Shown here one piece after another: positions 26,354 through 35,092 of a DNA stretch of 64,000 bases. Position 1 is the stretch's first letter. Each line of letters opens with the position of its first letter. Made by a program: the position numbers and the translations under genes. The notes beneath the pieces are model-generated. The model ran no database searches. It saw only the letters and a list, made by a program, of their open reading frames with translations, and had not been told where the DNA came from. The DNA is from Oscillospiraceae bacterium (GTDB lineage: Bacteria > Bacillota > Clostridia > Oscillospirales > Ruminococcaceae), in contig JAFWVK010000040.1 in assembly GCA_017518255.1 (NCBI GenBank), forward strand, positions 1 to 64,000. Reading direction: 5' to 3'.

Positions 26354-27499
26354 ATGTTTGAACTGATAAAAACAGAACAGGATGCACGGAGAGGTGCTTT
26401 TCATACGGTACACGGAAGCTTCCAAACCCCCTGCTTTATGAATGTCGCAACTGCCGGAGCAATCAAGGGGGCACTTTCCGCACGCGATCTCGAAACTGTC
26501 CGCTGTCAGGTAATGCTGTGCAACACCTATCATCTCCATGTCCGCCCCGGTGACGGCATTATCCGGACAATGGGAGGCTTGCAGGGCTTTACCGGCTGGC
26601 AGGGTCCGACCTTAACTGACAGCGGCGGATTTCAGGTTTTTTCGCTCGCAAAGCTGCGAAAAATCAAGGAAGAGGGCGTCACATTCCAGTCACATATCGA
26701 CGGAAAACGTATTTTTATGGGACCGGAAGAAAGTATGCAGATTCAGTCCAATCTCGGCTCAACCATTGCAATGGCGTTTGATGAATGCGTCGAAAACCCT
26801 GCACCGTACAAGTATGCCGAGCAAAGCTGCCAGCGTACAACCCGCTGGCTGAAACGCTGCAAGACCGAAATGGCACGGCTGAACGCGCTCGAAGGCACCG
26901 TAAATCCGCATCAGCTGCTCTTCGGCATCAATCAGGGCTGTACCTTTGCAGACCTGCGGGAGCAGCATATGGACGAGATTGCGGAACTGGACCTCGACGG
27001 TTATGCAATCGGCGGACTTGCCGTCGGAGAACCGACAGAAGTCATGTACGACATCATTGAGCATGTCCAGCCGCATATGCCCGTACATAAAATCCGGTAT
27101 CTTATGGGCGTCGGAACCCCGCAGAATATTGTGGAAGGAGTTGCACGGGGCATAGACCTTTTTGACTGTGTGATGCCGAGCCGGAATGCCCGCCATGCAA
27201 CAGTTTTCACAATGAAAGGCATCATGCATCTGACAAACAAATGCTTTGAAACGGATCCCCGCCCGATTGAGGAAGGCTGCCAGTGTCCGACCTGCCGCAA
27301 TTTCTCCCGCGCCTATATCCGGCATCTCTTCAAAGCCGGAGAACAACTCGGCGGCAGACTCGCCGTACAGCACAACCTCTGGTTCTATAACAATTTAATG
27401 CAGCAGATTCGCGATGCACTGGACGAAAACCGTTTTGCGGCATTCCGTGCAGAGCATTCTGAACAGCTCGGAAAGCTGTATGACGGAGAACCGTGCTGA
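26354..27499 (+). CDS. tgt: Queuine tRNA-ribosyltransferase
   Basis: The 381-residue TIM-barrel enzyme exchanges guanine 34 of GUN-anticodon tRNAs for preQ1. Visible parts are LCNTYHLHVRPG near residue 56, the catalytic Asp in TLTDSGGFQVFSLAKL near 88-103, FGINQGCTFADLR, the nucleophile Asp in GIDLFDCVMPSRNARH near 263 and the zinc site CQCPTC near 302 with a later His. The ATG chosen follows GAAAGGAAC; the open frame extends 39 codons further. It precedes the phosphatase gene by 41 bases. Confidence 0.96.
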   Translation: MFELIKTEQDARRGAFHTVHGSFQTPCFMNVATAGAIKGALSARDLETVRCQVMLCNTYHLHVRPGDGIIRTMGGLQGFTGWQGPTLTDSGGFQVFSLAKLRKIKEEGVTFQSHIDGKRIFMGPEESMQIQSNLGSTIAMAFDECVENPAPYKYAEQSCQRTTRWLKRCKTEMARLNALEGTVNPHQLLFGINQGCTFADLREQHMDEIAELDLDGYAIGGLAVGEPTEVMYDIIEHVQPHMPVHKIRYLMGVGTPQNIVEGVARGIDLFDCVMPSRNARHATVFTMKGIMHLTNKCFETDPRPIEEGCQCPTCRNFSRAYIRHLFKAGEQLGGRLAVQHNLWFYNNLMQQIRDALDENRFAAFRAEHSEQLGKLYDGEPC

Positions 27500-27540
27500 T
27501 ATTCCTTTCCATTCAGCCTTATATTCAGTGAGGTGTTTTT

Positions 27541-28344
27541 ATGTATTATTGCTGCGGTATTACTGAAAAAGGTCTCCCACCGCATAATGAAGATGCCATG
27601 ATGATGCATCATACGGTCCTGACTGAGGGTGAACAGCAGATCGGCATTGAAGAACCGTTTATGGCTGCGGTCTGCGACGGCGTTTCCGGAGAACAGGCAG
27701 GAGAGCTGGCATCACAAACCTGTCTCAATCTGCTTTCCGGTGTGCATTACGGAAAATCGCTGAATCTGAAACGGCAGATTCTCGATATCCATTCGCAAAT
27801 CGCTGCTTCCGGCAAACTGCTGGAAACTACGGCAAATATGCAGACAACGCTCTGCGGAATCGCCATTGACGAAACAAATGCACTGCACTGCTTTAATGTC
27901 GGGGATTCCAGACTTTACCGCTTCCGGAACGGAACACTGGAACAGATCAGCCGTGATCAGACGCTGGTTCAGATGCTTTACGACGAGGGGACAATTACCA
28001 GCGAACAGAAAATGGTGCATACCCACCGTCATATTGTATTGCCGGTAATCGGAAATCTCGATGCGGAACCGAAACCGGAGGTTGTGATCTATCCGGACGG
28101 GCTGCGGCTCGGTGATATGCTGCTTCTCTGCACGGACGGTCTGACCGATTATGTTTCGATTTATGAGATAGAAGAAATTCTGGCTGCACCGCGTCCGCTG
28201 CCGAAACGACTGCATGAGCTGACAGATGCCGCACTGGGAAACGGCGGAAAAGACAATATTACAATGATTGCCGTGCAGCGGTATCCCGATGAAATCCCGA
28301 TTCCCGGAATCCAGATTCTGTATGAACGGGAACCGATCAACTGA
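27541..28344 (+). CDS. PP2C-family protein serine/threonine phosphatase
   Basis: A 267-residue soluble phosphatase with PP2C motifs: G(L)PPHNEDA near residue 13 with the metal Asp, FMAAVCDGVSGEQAGELAS near 40-58, NVGDSRLYRFRNG near 120, LLLCTDGLTDYV near 196 and the terminal Asp-Asn in GKDNITMIAVQ near 238. It lacks a membrane segment. PP2C phosphatases oppose Hanks-type kinases, but no kinase gene is in the window. It ends at a terminator shared with the giant convergent gene. Confidence 0.92.
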   Translation: MYYCCGITEKGLPPHNEDAMMMHHTVLTEGEQQIGIEEPFMAAVCDGVSGEQAGELASQTCLNLLSGVHYGKSLNLKRQILDIHSQIAASGKLLETTANMQTTLCGIAIDETNALHCFNVGDSRLYRFRNGTLEQISRDQTLVQMLYDEGTITSEQKMVHTHRHIVLPVIGNLDAEPKPEVVIYPDGLRLGDMLLLCTDGLTDYVSIYEIEEILAAPRPLPKRLHELTDAALGNGGKDNITMIAVQRYPDEIPIPGIQILYEREPIN

Positions 28345-28356
28345 ATTGCATACAGC

Positions 28357-28391
28357 AAAAGGCTGTGCAGGAAAATGCTGCACAGCCTTTT
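28357..28391. terminator. Convergent terminator
   Basis: AAAAGGCTGTGCAG and CTGCACAGCCTTTT form a perfect stem around GAAAATG, serving both the phosphatase gene and the large minus-strand gene. Confidence 0.9.
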
Positions 28392-28403
28392 ATAATGAGC
28401 AAA

Positions 28404-31400
28404 TCAGTTTTTGCCGGCTGAATGTTCGGGCTTTACTTCTTTTTTTGTTTCCTTCTGTGTGTCTTTTTTCATTGCTTTACGCTTCTTTGCGATCTCACTT
28501 TTCACAAATTCCTCGATGTCGTATTTTCCGTCTTTGCCCACAGGAGCTTTCTTGTAATTCTGAAGCAGATTTGAAATTCCGTAATGACTATGGATGGTCT
28601 CGGTGTTTTTCTCAATATTCCTGCGCGTGGAAGCGAACAGCGTCGAATTGACCATGTTCAGGACCTCCTCCTGAAGACTCTCCAGTGCGCCGGGCTTTCC
28701 CAGCCCTTCGATAAACTTGCATTTCGGCGGCATTTTCCGCATCATCAGCTGCTCAGTCCAGAAACGCTCGCCGCCGTCTACGCGCTGTCCGTAGGAGTTG
28801 CCCTTTTTCAGGAAATCCTCCTCAAAAGCATCTATCTTTGCTTTGTATCCCGCGTCGGCATCCCGGATCTGGATCGCTTTATCAGCTTGCTCAGCGAGAA
28901 TAATGTATGTAAGATAATCTGCGACATGCTGCTTCCGCTCTTCCGGCGTCATATCAATATCGCTGCAAAGCAGATGCTGTGCTTCTGTGAACCGTTCATT
29001 AATCCGGACAATGGCTTCCATGCTGTCAATGTAATCGAGATCCTGCTGCTTCAGCCCCTGCTGCATGGCAAGCTGCTTCAGCTCCGGGTCACGTTTCAGC
29101 ATTTCACGCATACGCGCTGCCATTTCGGTATCCAGACCGTCACAGACAGGAATCGTTGCGCGGTTCGACTGCACGATGCCCTGAATGCCTGTGCTGATCA
29201 GCTCGGCAAGCGTTGACTTATCACCGTTTGCGTAGTCCCTGAGTGCATAGTCCGCAGTCTGCCGGCTGTATTCGATCACATTGAGATACGGCTTTCCGAT
29301 CGGATCTGTCTTACCGAAAAACAGCTCCGAATTCAGCTCAGTCGTAAATCTTGGCTGCATAACGGCTCTGGATGTTTCCTTATCCGGCGTTACATAATCC
29401 TTCTTATCAACCGCATTGAAAGCGCCCGGTGTGAATGCGGCGCCGTATGCAAGCGCAGCAAAGTCCTTATCGGAAAGCCTGGCATCCGCATCCTTCGATG
29501 CCCCGATCGGGGAATACGGCTCAGTAAACTGATGCTGTTGTTCGGTATCTTCCGCTGTCACGACATTATTCCTTTTGAAGTCTTCATGCAGATAGGGACG
29601 CGGACCGTAGAGCGCTTCGGCGCGTGAGACACCCCGCTTGGCAGTTTCGGCGAGGAATGTAACATCCCCTTCCGAGCGCTTCTGAAGCCGAGCCGGCTGA
29701 TCTGCGAGCAGACGCCGTTTGAAATTGTGTATGGCTTCCTTTTCCGGATCAAGCGTAAATCTTCTGAGCGCATATAAGACCTTCGCCTTGTCATACTCGG
29801 TGCGGAAGTCTTCCGCTGTTGCCCTTTCCCCGTGCGAAGTGTAATTGCTTTCCGCCAAAGATGCCGCACTCTTGAGATCGCAGTGATTACCCTTTGCTTT
29901 CTCCAGATATGTCCGGTCATACTTCGCATTGACGGCTCCGATAATGCGATCGCGTGCCTGCGTCAGTGTCTCCTTATTATGACCGTCAGTACGGCGGGTA
30001 TAGAACTCCCCGTCAAGCTGACGCATTCTGTCGAAAGTACGGAATGACGAATCGTTCATCTGCCTGCCGGTGATTCCCTTATCCGTGCGGCGGAATGCCT
30101 CACGCTTCATATCATCCCGGAAGAATGCCTTTGCATCCGCAGAAACCGCATTGAGCACTGCGGATGATACCTCTGAACTGAGATTTTGCAGCGATTCAAG
30201 CATATTGATATTCGTTTCAATTCGCTTCTGCTCATAATCCTGTTTGCCGGAGGCATTGCGGCGGGCGGGATCCTTGATAATCTGTCTGTCCTTATGTTCC
30301 AGATAATCATTCACGTCCTGCTGAAGCGCATCCGATTTTTGCAGATACTCGTCCATCATCTCAAAGGTAATCGGTTCGCCCTTTCCGATCTTTTCAGTCC
30401 ATGTTTTATTGACAAGTTTATTAAGCTCTTTGAGCTTCTTTTTCATGGTACGGAACTGTTTGGAGGAACGAACCCAGCTGCTGTCATTTTCCTCGACCGC
30501 TGCAAGCATTGCAGACACACTGTTCTGAATTTTGCTGACAGACTCCCCGATATTGAGATATGTTTTGCCCTCTGCCGGTGTAAAGGAAATATCCTTGGAC
30601 AGCATTTTGTCAGTTATCTGCTTTTTCTTTTTTTCAAGACCGAATGCAACCTCTTTCAGAGAGGCAATGGGCGTCACTTGCTCTTTCTCCCTTACCTTCT
30701 CCTTGCCGTCTTCAAGATAGGTCTCTTTGACCGTAGCGTTATGCTTCACGCCGAGGCCGTTCGCGATACCGATCACGGCGGCAGACATCTTTATCTTTGC
30801 CGGGTTGACCTTGGATTTGACCGTATTCCCGTTTACTTCCCATACCTCCGGATTGTAGGACTCCGGTGCAGTTTTCCGGCGTTTCTCCTTAGCAAGCTGA
30901 TCGAAGGTCATATCCTCTGTATGATCCTTACCGCTATTATCCTTGTTGTGGAATTCAAACGTGATATCGTCCGGCATAACATCTCTGTTCTTGCCGAAAA
31001 TCTTCTGATACAGAGTTGTCAGCTGATCAATTTTACTCATTCCCAGACCGATAACCGTATCAAAAAGGTTTTCATCCGTAGCTTGGGGAATCTCGGCTTC
31101 CTGAATCTCTGCTGCAAGATGTTTTTCATCATTGCGTTTCGGATCATTCAGCACTTCTGTCTGCTTGAGCTGCTCCGGATTGCGTGGCGGAACGGAACAG
31201 ATTCCCCGCAGGGTGTTTTCGCCGTTTTCGTAGGTCAGATCGGCTTCCTCGACCGTCATCAAGTGCAGCATTTCTGCCCTTGCATACCGGTACAGATCGT
31301 AATCCCTGATGCCATTCCGGAATTTCGGCATCTTGGAAAGACGCTCACGGACATCCTCAACAAGATTGACGGGCTCTGCATCCGGCGACTTTTTGTATGT

Positions 31401-33233
31401 GAACTTATCCAGCACCGGTTCAAGAACGATGATATCAGATTTGTCCAGATCTTTTCCGAAAACCGGAAGGAGCGCGGATTTACACTTATCAAGATCATCG
31501 TCCGTCAGTTTTTCCAATTTATAATCCGCTTCCGTCATAAACTGCAAATTAAGAACCTCCGGATGCTTGCCGGCCTTGATCTCTGCAAATCCCTTTTCCA
31601 GCCCCTGTTTTCTGGTCGCCTCAACAGCTGCTTTCACGCGCTTGCGTGCAGTTTCCTCACGTTCTTTTGTCTGCTTCTCTGCCAGCATCTCTTCCGTCTT
31701 TTTGCTGCTGCCGAGATTGGTATCATCATGATACTTTGCTTTTTCGTGGGCTGCAATCGACAAATCCAGAACAAAATCAGGTCTTGACAGCTTTTTTCTG
31801 TCCATACCGAGTTCTCTGCGGTCAATCTGACGCAGACGCTCCTCCTCGGCAGCAGACCTCTTTTGGGCATCATTCCGCAGAAACTCTGTATGAAGCTTTT
31901 TGGGAATATACACCCGCTCCGTCATAATGACTTTATTCACAGTTGTTTCGCGGAATTTCTGCTCGGAAACCGTGTCCTCGACTCTTCCGTAACGGGAAAC
32001 GCAGACGCCCTTCCGGTTGAGTTCCGGATCGCCCTCCGGGTTCAGCTGCGCACCGGAACGAATCTCCTCCGGCTGTTTGCCCAGTGAGCCGTCCGAATGC
32101 ATCGTAACATAGTCGCTCGGTACACCGAGCAATGTTTTGCCGTCCTTGGAAAGTTTAATATCCGTCGCATAGGTAAACTGCAGCGCAGATCTTTTTGGAT
32201 TCTTGCCGGCAAGCGTCTCTCCGAACAGTTCCTGAACCGACTTTGTATAGGTATGATTCGGATCTATATCGGATCCTGCGGAATTCTTATAATGAATCAT
32301 ATCGCCGTCAATACCGACAATCGTCAGATAGTGACCGGCATTCAGCACACCGACAGGTGACCGCTCATCCTTCAGCGCATGTTTGATTGTCTTTTTAATC
32401 TGCTCATAGGAAGCGTTGACATATTCTTCCTGCGAGATTCCCTTATCTTTAACCTGATCGGAATAGGCTGCAATCATCAGTTCAGAAAGCATCGTATTCG
32501 GCAGAAAGCTGAGAACAGAGTCACCCATTTCGATTGCATTATTCGGATAGTCTCTGTTATATGCCACATGGGTCTCTTCCGTTACTTCGCTTGCCTGTTT
32601 TTTCGTCAGGTTCGGGCGGTAATTGCGGATATCTTCCTGCGTGATATCGACACCCTTTGCGGAGGCAAGCGTCTGGAAAAAGCATGACCAGCAGCCGTTT
32701 CCGGATGTCTGAAAAGCCTTCTGCTTTACGTCGTTCAACAGGATCGTCTCGCTGCCATCCGGTTTCTGCGTCACCGTAATTCCGGAACGCTTCAGCGGCT
32801 GCTCCCCTTTCTCAATTTTTTTCTGTGTCTCAAGTTCTATTTCATTTTGCAGGCGCGCAGACTTTATCATCCCCTTGAGCAGGAACTGCTGTTCATAGGT
32901 CAGCTCCGGATCCGGATGCTCCAGATAATCAGAAAGCAACCCGACATTGCCGGTATTGACGAGCCAGCGCGGCATTGTTTTTCTCGCATCATCCTGCCAG
33001 TATTTGGGCAGTTCTGTCAGATACATGTCGTATTCCTTCATCAACTCCTGATCCGTCATGGTCAGGTATTTTGCCTGAAGTTCCTCTTCACTCGGCTTCT
33101 GGCTGTAAATCTCAAAATGATTGGAATAGTAGTATTTTGTCATCAACCGGTATTTTTCGTAGGTAATTCCGTAGGGACTTGTTTTGAGAGACTGAACCTC
33201 GGACTTCGGATTCTGTTTTTCATCTTTTGGCAT
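28404..33233 (-). CDS. Giant cytoplasmic protein with possible cysteine-peptidase-like domain
   Basis: A 1609-residue protein with no signal peptide or membrane span. After a charged helical start, residues 170-330 hold GNGCWSCFFQTLA (Cys181, Cys184), NAGHYLTIVGIDG (His301) and HYKNSAG (Asn317), an order and spacing that recall papain/C39-like cysteine peptidases or transglutaminases. The remaining 1250 residues are mostly charged helices with many Lys/Glu stretches and no motif that I know; the tail is basic (KKRKAMKKDTQKETKKE). AGGAGGA precedes the ATG. It stands alone between two terminators. It might be a toxin, effector or structural protein. The catalytic assignment is inference from motif spacing. 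Confidence 0.75.
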   Translation of the reverse strand: MPKDEKQNPKSEVQSLKTSPYGITYEKYRLMTKYYYSNHFEIYSQKPSEEELQAKYLTMTDQELMKEYDMYLTELPKYWQDDARKTMPRWLVNTGNVGLLSDYLEHPDPELTYEQQFLLKGMIKSARLQNEIELETQKKIEKGEQPLKRSGITVTQKPDGSETILLNDVKQKAFQTSGNGCWSCFFQTLASAKGVDITQEDIRNYRPNLTKKQASEVTEETHVAYNRDYPNNAIEMGDSVLSFLPNTMLSELMIAAYSDQVKDKGISQEEYVNASYEQIKKTIKHALKDERSPVGVLNAGHYLTIVGIDGDMIHYKNSAGSDIDPNHTYTKSVQELFGETLAGKNPKRSALQFTYATDIKLSKDGKTLLGVPSDYVTMHSDGSLGKQPEEIRSGAQLNPEGDPELNRKGVCVSRYGRVEDTVSEQKFRETTVNKVIMTERVYIPKKLHTEFLRNDAQKRSAAEEERLRQIDRRELGMDRKKLSRPDFVLDLSIAAHEKAKYHDDTNLGSSKKTEEMLAEKQTKEREETARKRVKAAVEATRKQGLEKGFAEIKAGKHPEVLNLQFMTEADYKLEKLTDDDLDKCKSALLPVFGKDLDKSDIIVLEPVLDKFTYKKSPDAEPVNLVEDVRERLSKMPKFRNGIRDYDLYRYARAEMLHLMTVEEADLTYENGENTLRGICSVPPRNPEQLKQTEVLNDPKRNDEKHLAAEIQEAEIPQATDENLFDTVIGLGMSKIDQLTTLYQKIFGKNRDVMPDDITFEFHNKDNSGKDHTEDMTFDQLAKEKRRKTAPESYNPEVWEVNGNTVKSKVNPAKIKMSAAVIGIANGLGVKHNATVKETYLEDGKEKVREKEQVTPIASLKEVAFGLEKKKKQITDKMLSKDISFTPAEGKTYLNIGESVSKIQNSVSAMLAAVEENDSSWVRSSKQFRTMKKKLKELNKLVNKTWTEKIGKGEPITFEMMDEYLQKSDALQQDVNDYLEHKDRQIIKDPARRNASGKQDYEQKRIETNINMLESLQNLSSEVSSAVLNAVSADAKAFFRDDMKREAFRRTDKGITGRQMNDSSFRTFDRMRQLDGEFYTRRTDGHNKETLTQARDRIIGAVNAKYDRTYLEKAKGNHCDLKSAASLAESNYTSHGERATAEDFRTEYDKAKVLYALRRFTLDPEKEAIHNFKRRLLADQPARLQKRSEGDVTFLAETAKRGVSRAEALYGPRPYLHEDFKRNNVVTAEDTEQQHQFTEPYSPIGASKDADARLSDKDFAALAYGAAFTPGAFNAVDKKDYVTPDKETSRAVMQPRFTTELNSELFFGKTDPIGKPYLNVIEYSRQTADYALRDYANGDKSTLAELISTGIQGIVQSNRATIPVCDGLDTEMAARMREMLKRDPELKQLAMQQGLKQQDLDYIDSMEAIVRINERFTEAQHLLCSDIDMTPEERKQHVADYLTYIILAEQADKAIQIRDADAGYKAKIDAFEEDFLKKGNSYGQRVDGGERFWTEQLMMRKMPPKCKFIEGLGKPGALESLQEEVLNMVNSTLFASTRRNIEKNTETIHSHYGISNLLQNYKKAPVGKDGKYDIEEFVKSEIAKKRKAMKKDTQKETKKEVKPEHSAGKN

Positions 33234-33354
33234 TTACAATTCCTCCTGACATTGTTTGATTCCGGATATCCGGCTTATAATATATACAATAAAAAAACGG
33301 ATTCGGGTGCAATTTATCAAAAGAAATTTGCATTTCATTCTTCTGTAAATCACA

Positions 33355-33389
33355 AAAGACCTGACAGACGCACGTTCTGTCAGGTCTTT
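33355..33389. terminator. Terminator after the PHP gene
   Basis: AAAGACCTGACAGA and TCTGTCAGGTCTTT form a perfect 14-base stem around CGCACGT. It ends the minus-strand PHP gene and isolates the giant gene downstream of it. Confidence 0.85.
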
Positions 33390-33401
33390 GACATAATCAA
33401 A

Positions 33402-34088
33402 TCAGAAAAAGCGCTCTTCTCCGTCACAGATCAAGCCGGTAATCCCGCCGCTCAGAATGAGATTGCGGTAATCTTCGGTAGATTCTATCGTCTGATCTGT
33501 AAGAATCCCGCATCTAATCGCCTCTGTCCAGTGCGCATCGGAGCCGGCGGTCTGTTTCAGTCCGTAGCTTCCGGCATACCAGAGTGCACGGTCATTGAAT
33601 GCCGCCTGCGCATTCCCGCCGTTATAAACCTCCACGGCATCAACCAGATCAGGAAGCAGTTTAATCAGCGGAACATAAGATTCCTGCCGGAACGGATGTG
33701 CATGAACAATGCATCCGCCGGCATTCCGGATCAGCTTTAAGTATTCATACGGAGAAACCGAAATCACTTCCGGATGTGCGGCAAGCCACAGCGGAGAAAG
33801 CCCGTAAGTCAGGAAATCATTGCCGTCCCAGCTGTATTCCCAGCCGAAGCAGACCCGCAGCCCGATCCGGTCACCCTCTTCTTTTGCATGATAATATCCG
33901 AGACAAAACCGCCGCGCCCATTCTTCCCACGGCAGACTCCGGTCAATACATGTGTTGCCGTAGTAGAAGTGATCGGTTACAAACATGCCGTCATAGCCTG
34001 CCTGCTTGCATCCTCTTGCCATTTCTGCGGCGGATGCCCTGCCACATGCACTGCTTTCTTTTGTATGCAGATGTGTCTCCCAGCGCAC
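33402..34088 (-). CDS. PHP-domain metal-dependent phosphoesterase
   Basis: The 228-residue protein has PHP metal ligands in order: ETHLHTKES at residue 4, DGMFVTDHFYYGN near 33, GWEYSW near 82, IVHAHPFRQ near 128 and SDAHWTEA near 188. This is a trinuclear phosphoesterase fold used by histidinol phosphatase and RNA/DNA exonuclease-like enzymes. The substrate is unknown. The small membrane-protein gene lies 20 bases upstream on the same strand. Confidence 0.85.
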   Translation of the reverse strand: MRWETHLHTKESSACGRASAAEMARGCKQAGYDGMFVTDHFYYGNTCIDRSLPWEEWARRFCLGYYHAKEEGDRIGLRVCFGWEYSWDGNDFLTYGLSPLWLAAHPEVISVSPYEYLKLIRNAGGCIVHAHPFRQESYVPLIKLLPDLVDAVEVYNGGNAQAAFNDRALWYAGSYGLKQTAGSDAHWTEAIRCGILTDQTIESTEDYRNLILSGGITGLICDGEERFF

Positions 34089-34108
34089 GAATCAAGACTT
34101 CCTTCCGG

Positions 34109-34369
34109 TTATTTAATCGAATCCGAGACCTTCGGCGCAATCGCTACCGCAAGAATAATCAGAAAAATCTGTAAAAAATTAATGGTGAAATGCAGACCGA
34201 GGTTCAGAACCATAACATGCATGTTGATTGTAGTCGTATCAAACCCGAATTCCAGCTGCTTGCCGAGCCATGCCCACAGCGGGTCACCGTTCAGACAGGA
34301 TTTTCCGATGTAATGGCCGGAAATAATGGCAGTGATAATCAGAAACAGATAAACCAGTTTGCGTTTCAT
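34109..34369 (-). CDS. Small two-span membrane protein, DUF4321-like
   Basis: An 86-residue protein with hydrophobic spans at about residues 4-22 and 50-78, joined by a polar loop with KSCLNGDPLWAWLGKQLEF. The architecture (first helix, Trp-containing loop, LNLGLHFTINFLQIFLIIL) resembles the DUF4321 family of Firmicutes. AAAGGAATC precedes the ATG. It lies between dut and the PHP gene on the same strand. Function unknown. Confidence 0.65.
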   Translation of the reverse strand: MKRKLVYLFLIITAIISGHYIGKSCLNGDPLWAWLGKQLEFGFDTTTINMHVMVLNLGLHFTINFLQIFLIILAVAIAPKVSDSIK

Positions 34370-34434
34370 AATACGGATTCCTTTCTTTTTTCTTCTACAC
34401 GTTTTTATTTATCTATCTCAATAAACCGGCTGTA

Positions 34435-34875
34435 TCAATCGGTTCCCGTGGAACCGAAGCCGCCGCTTCCGCGCTGTGTATCCGGGAGTGTATCAGCAGT
34501 TAAAATCTGCGGCATATATACCGGAACTGCAATCAGCTGCGCGATGCGAAGACCGTTTGTCACTGTGAATTCGGTATTGCTCTGATTGATCAGCGCAACA
34601 CAGAGTTCCCCGCGGTAATCCGTATCAACAATGCCGACGCCGTTTGCAAGGCCAATTCCGTGTTTTGCGGCAAGACCGGAACGGGCACAGATCATCAGCA
34701 TGGCGGACGGTTCATCGAGCGCAGCGGCAAGTCCGGTCGGAATCAGCCGGATTTCATGCGGCGGGATCGTGACATCCTCCGTCAGACATGCGGAAAGATC
34801 CATTCCGGCACTGAACTCCGTCGCACGGATCGGTATTTTTGCGCCCTCCCGCAGGAGGCGGAATGTCAGATTCAT
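34435..34875 (-). CDS. dut: dUTP diphosphatase
   Basis: The 146-residue trimeric enzyme hydrolyses dUTP to dUMP. Its five motifs are visible: SAGMDLSACL near residue 23, ARSGLAAKHGIGLANGVG near 62-79 (motifs 2-3), VDTDYRGEL, NGLRIAQLI near 108 and the C-terminal lid RGSGGFGSTG. The start at MNLTFRLL is preceded by AGGGAAC; the frame runs 15 codons further but those codons overlap the promoter -10. Confidence 0.96.
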   Translation of the reverse strand: MNLTFRLLREGAKIPIRATEFSAGMDLSACLTEDVTIPPHEIRLIPTGLAAALDEPSAMLMICARSGLAAKHGIGLANGVGIVDTDYRGELCVALINQSNTEFTVTNGLRIAQLIAVPVYMPQILTADTLPDTQRGSGGFGSTGTD

Positions 34876-34910
34876 ACAGGGAACCGCCTTTCCAAAAGAT
34901 TTCTCATTAC

Positions 34911-34939
34911 AGTATAGCACATTCCGAGTTTTTTTGCAA
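34911..34939 (-). promoter_or_regulatory. Promoter of dut
   Basis: On the minus strand TTGCAA and TATACT are spaced by 17 bases, about 36 bases ahead of the start codon. Confidence 0.75.
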
Positions 34940-35032
34940 GCTTTTTCCGGAATAATTCCTGCCTTTTTTGAAAATCAGTGCAGTTTTTATATCAGTAAAC
35001 ATCATCGGCAATTTCTTTTTGCGGGTCAGACA

Positions 35033-35061
35033 TTGCAAAAGCAGAAAAAATGTGGTATACT
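35033..35061 (+). promoter_or_regulatory. Promoter of recG
   Basis: TTGCAA and TATACT are spaced by 17 bases, 32 bases ahead of recG. It mirrors the dut promoter across the divergent gap. Confidence 0.75.
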
Positions 35062-35092
35062 GGTACTGATCTTATCAGAGCGGAGATGAATC

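Noticed and set aside
30186..31787. 533-codon open frame antisense to the giant gene
   Set aside because: Rich in Phe, Ile and Cys as expected from the complement of a Lys/Glu-rich coding strand; no start signal or family.
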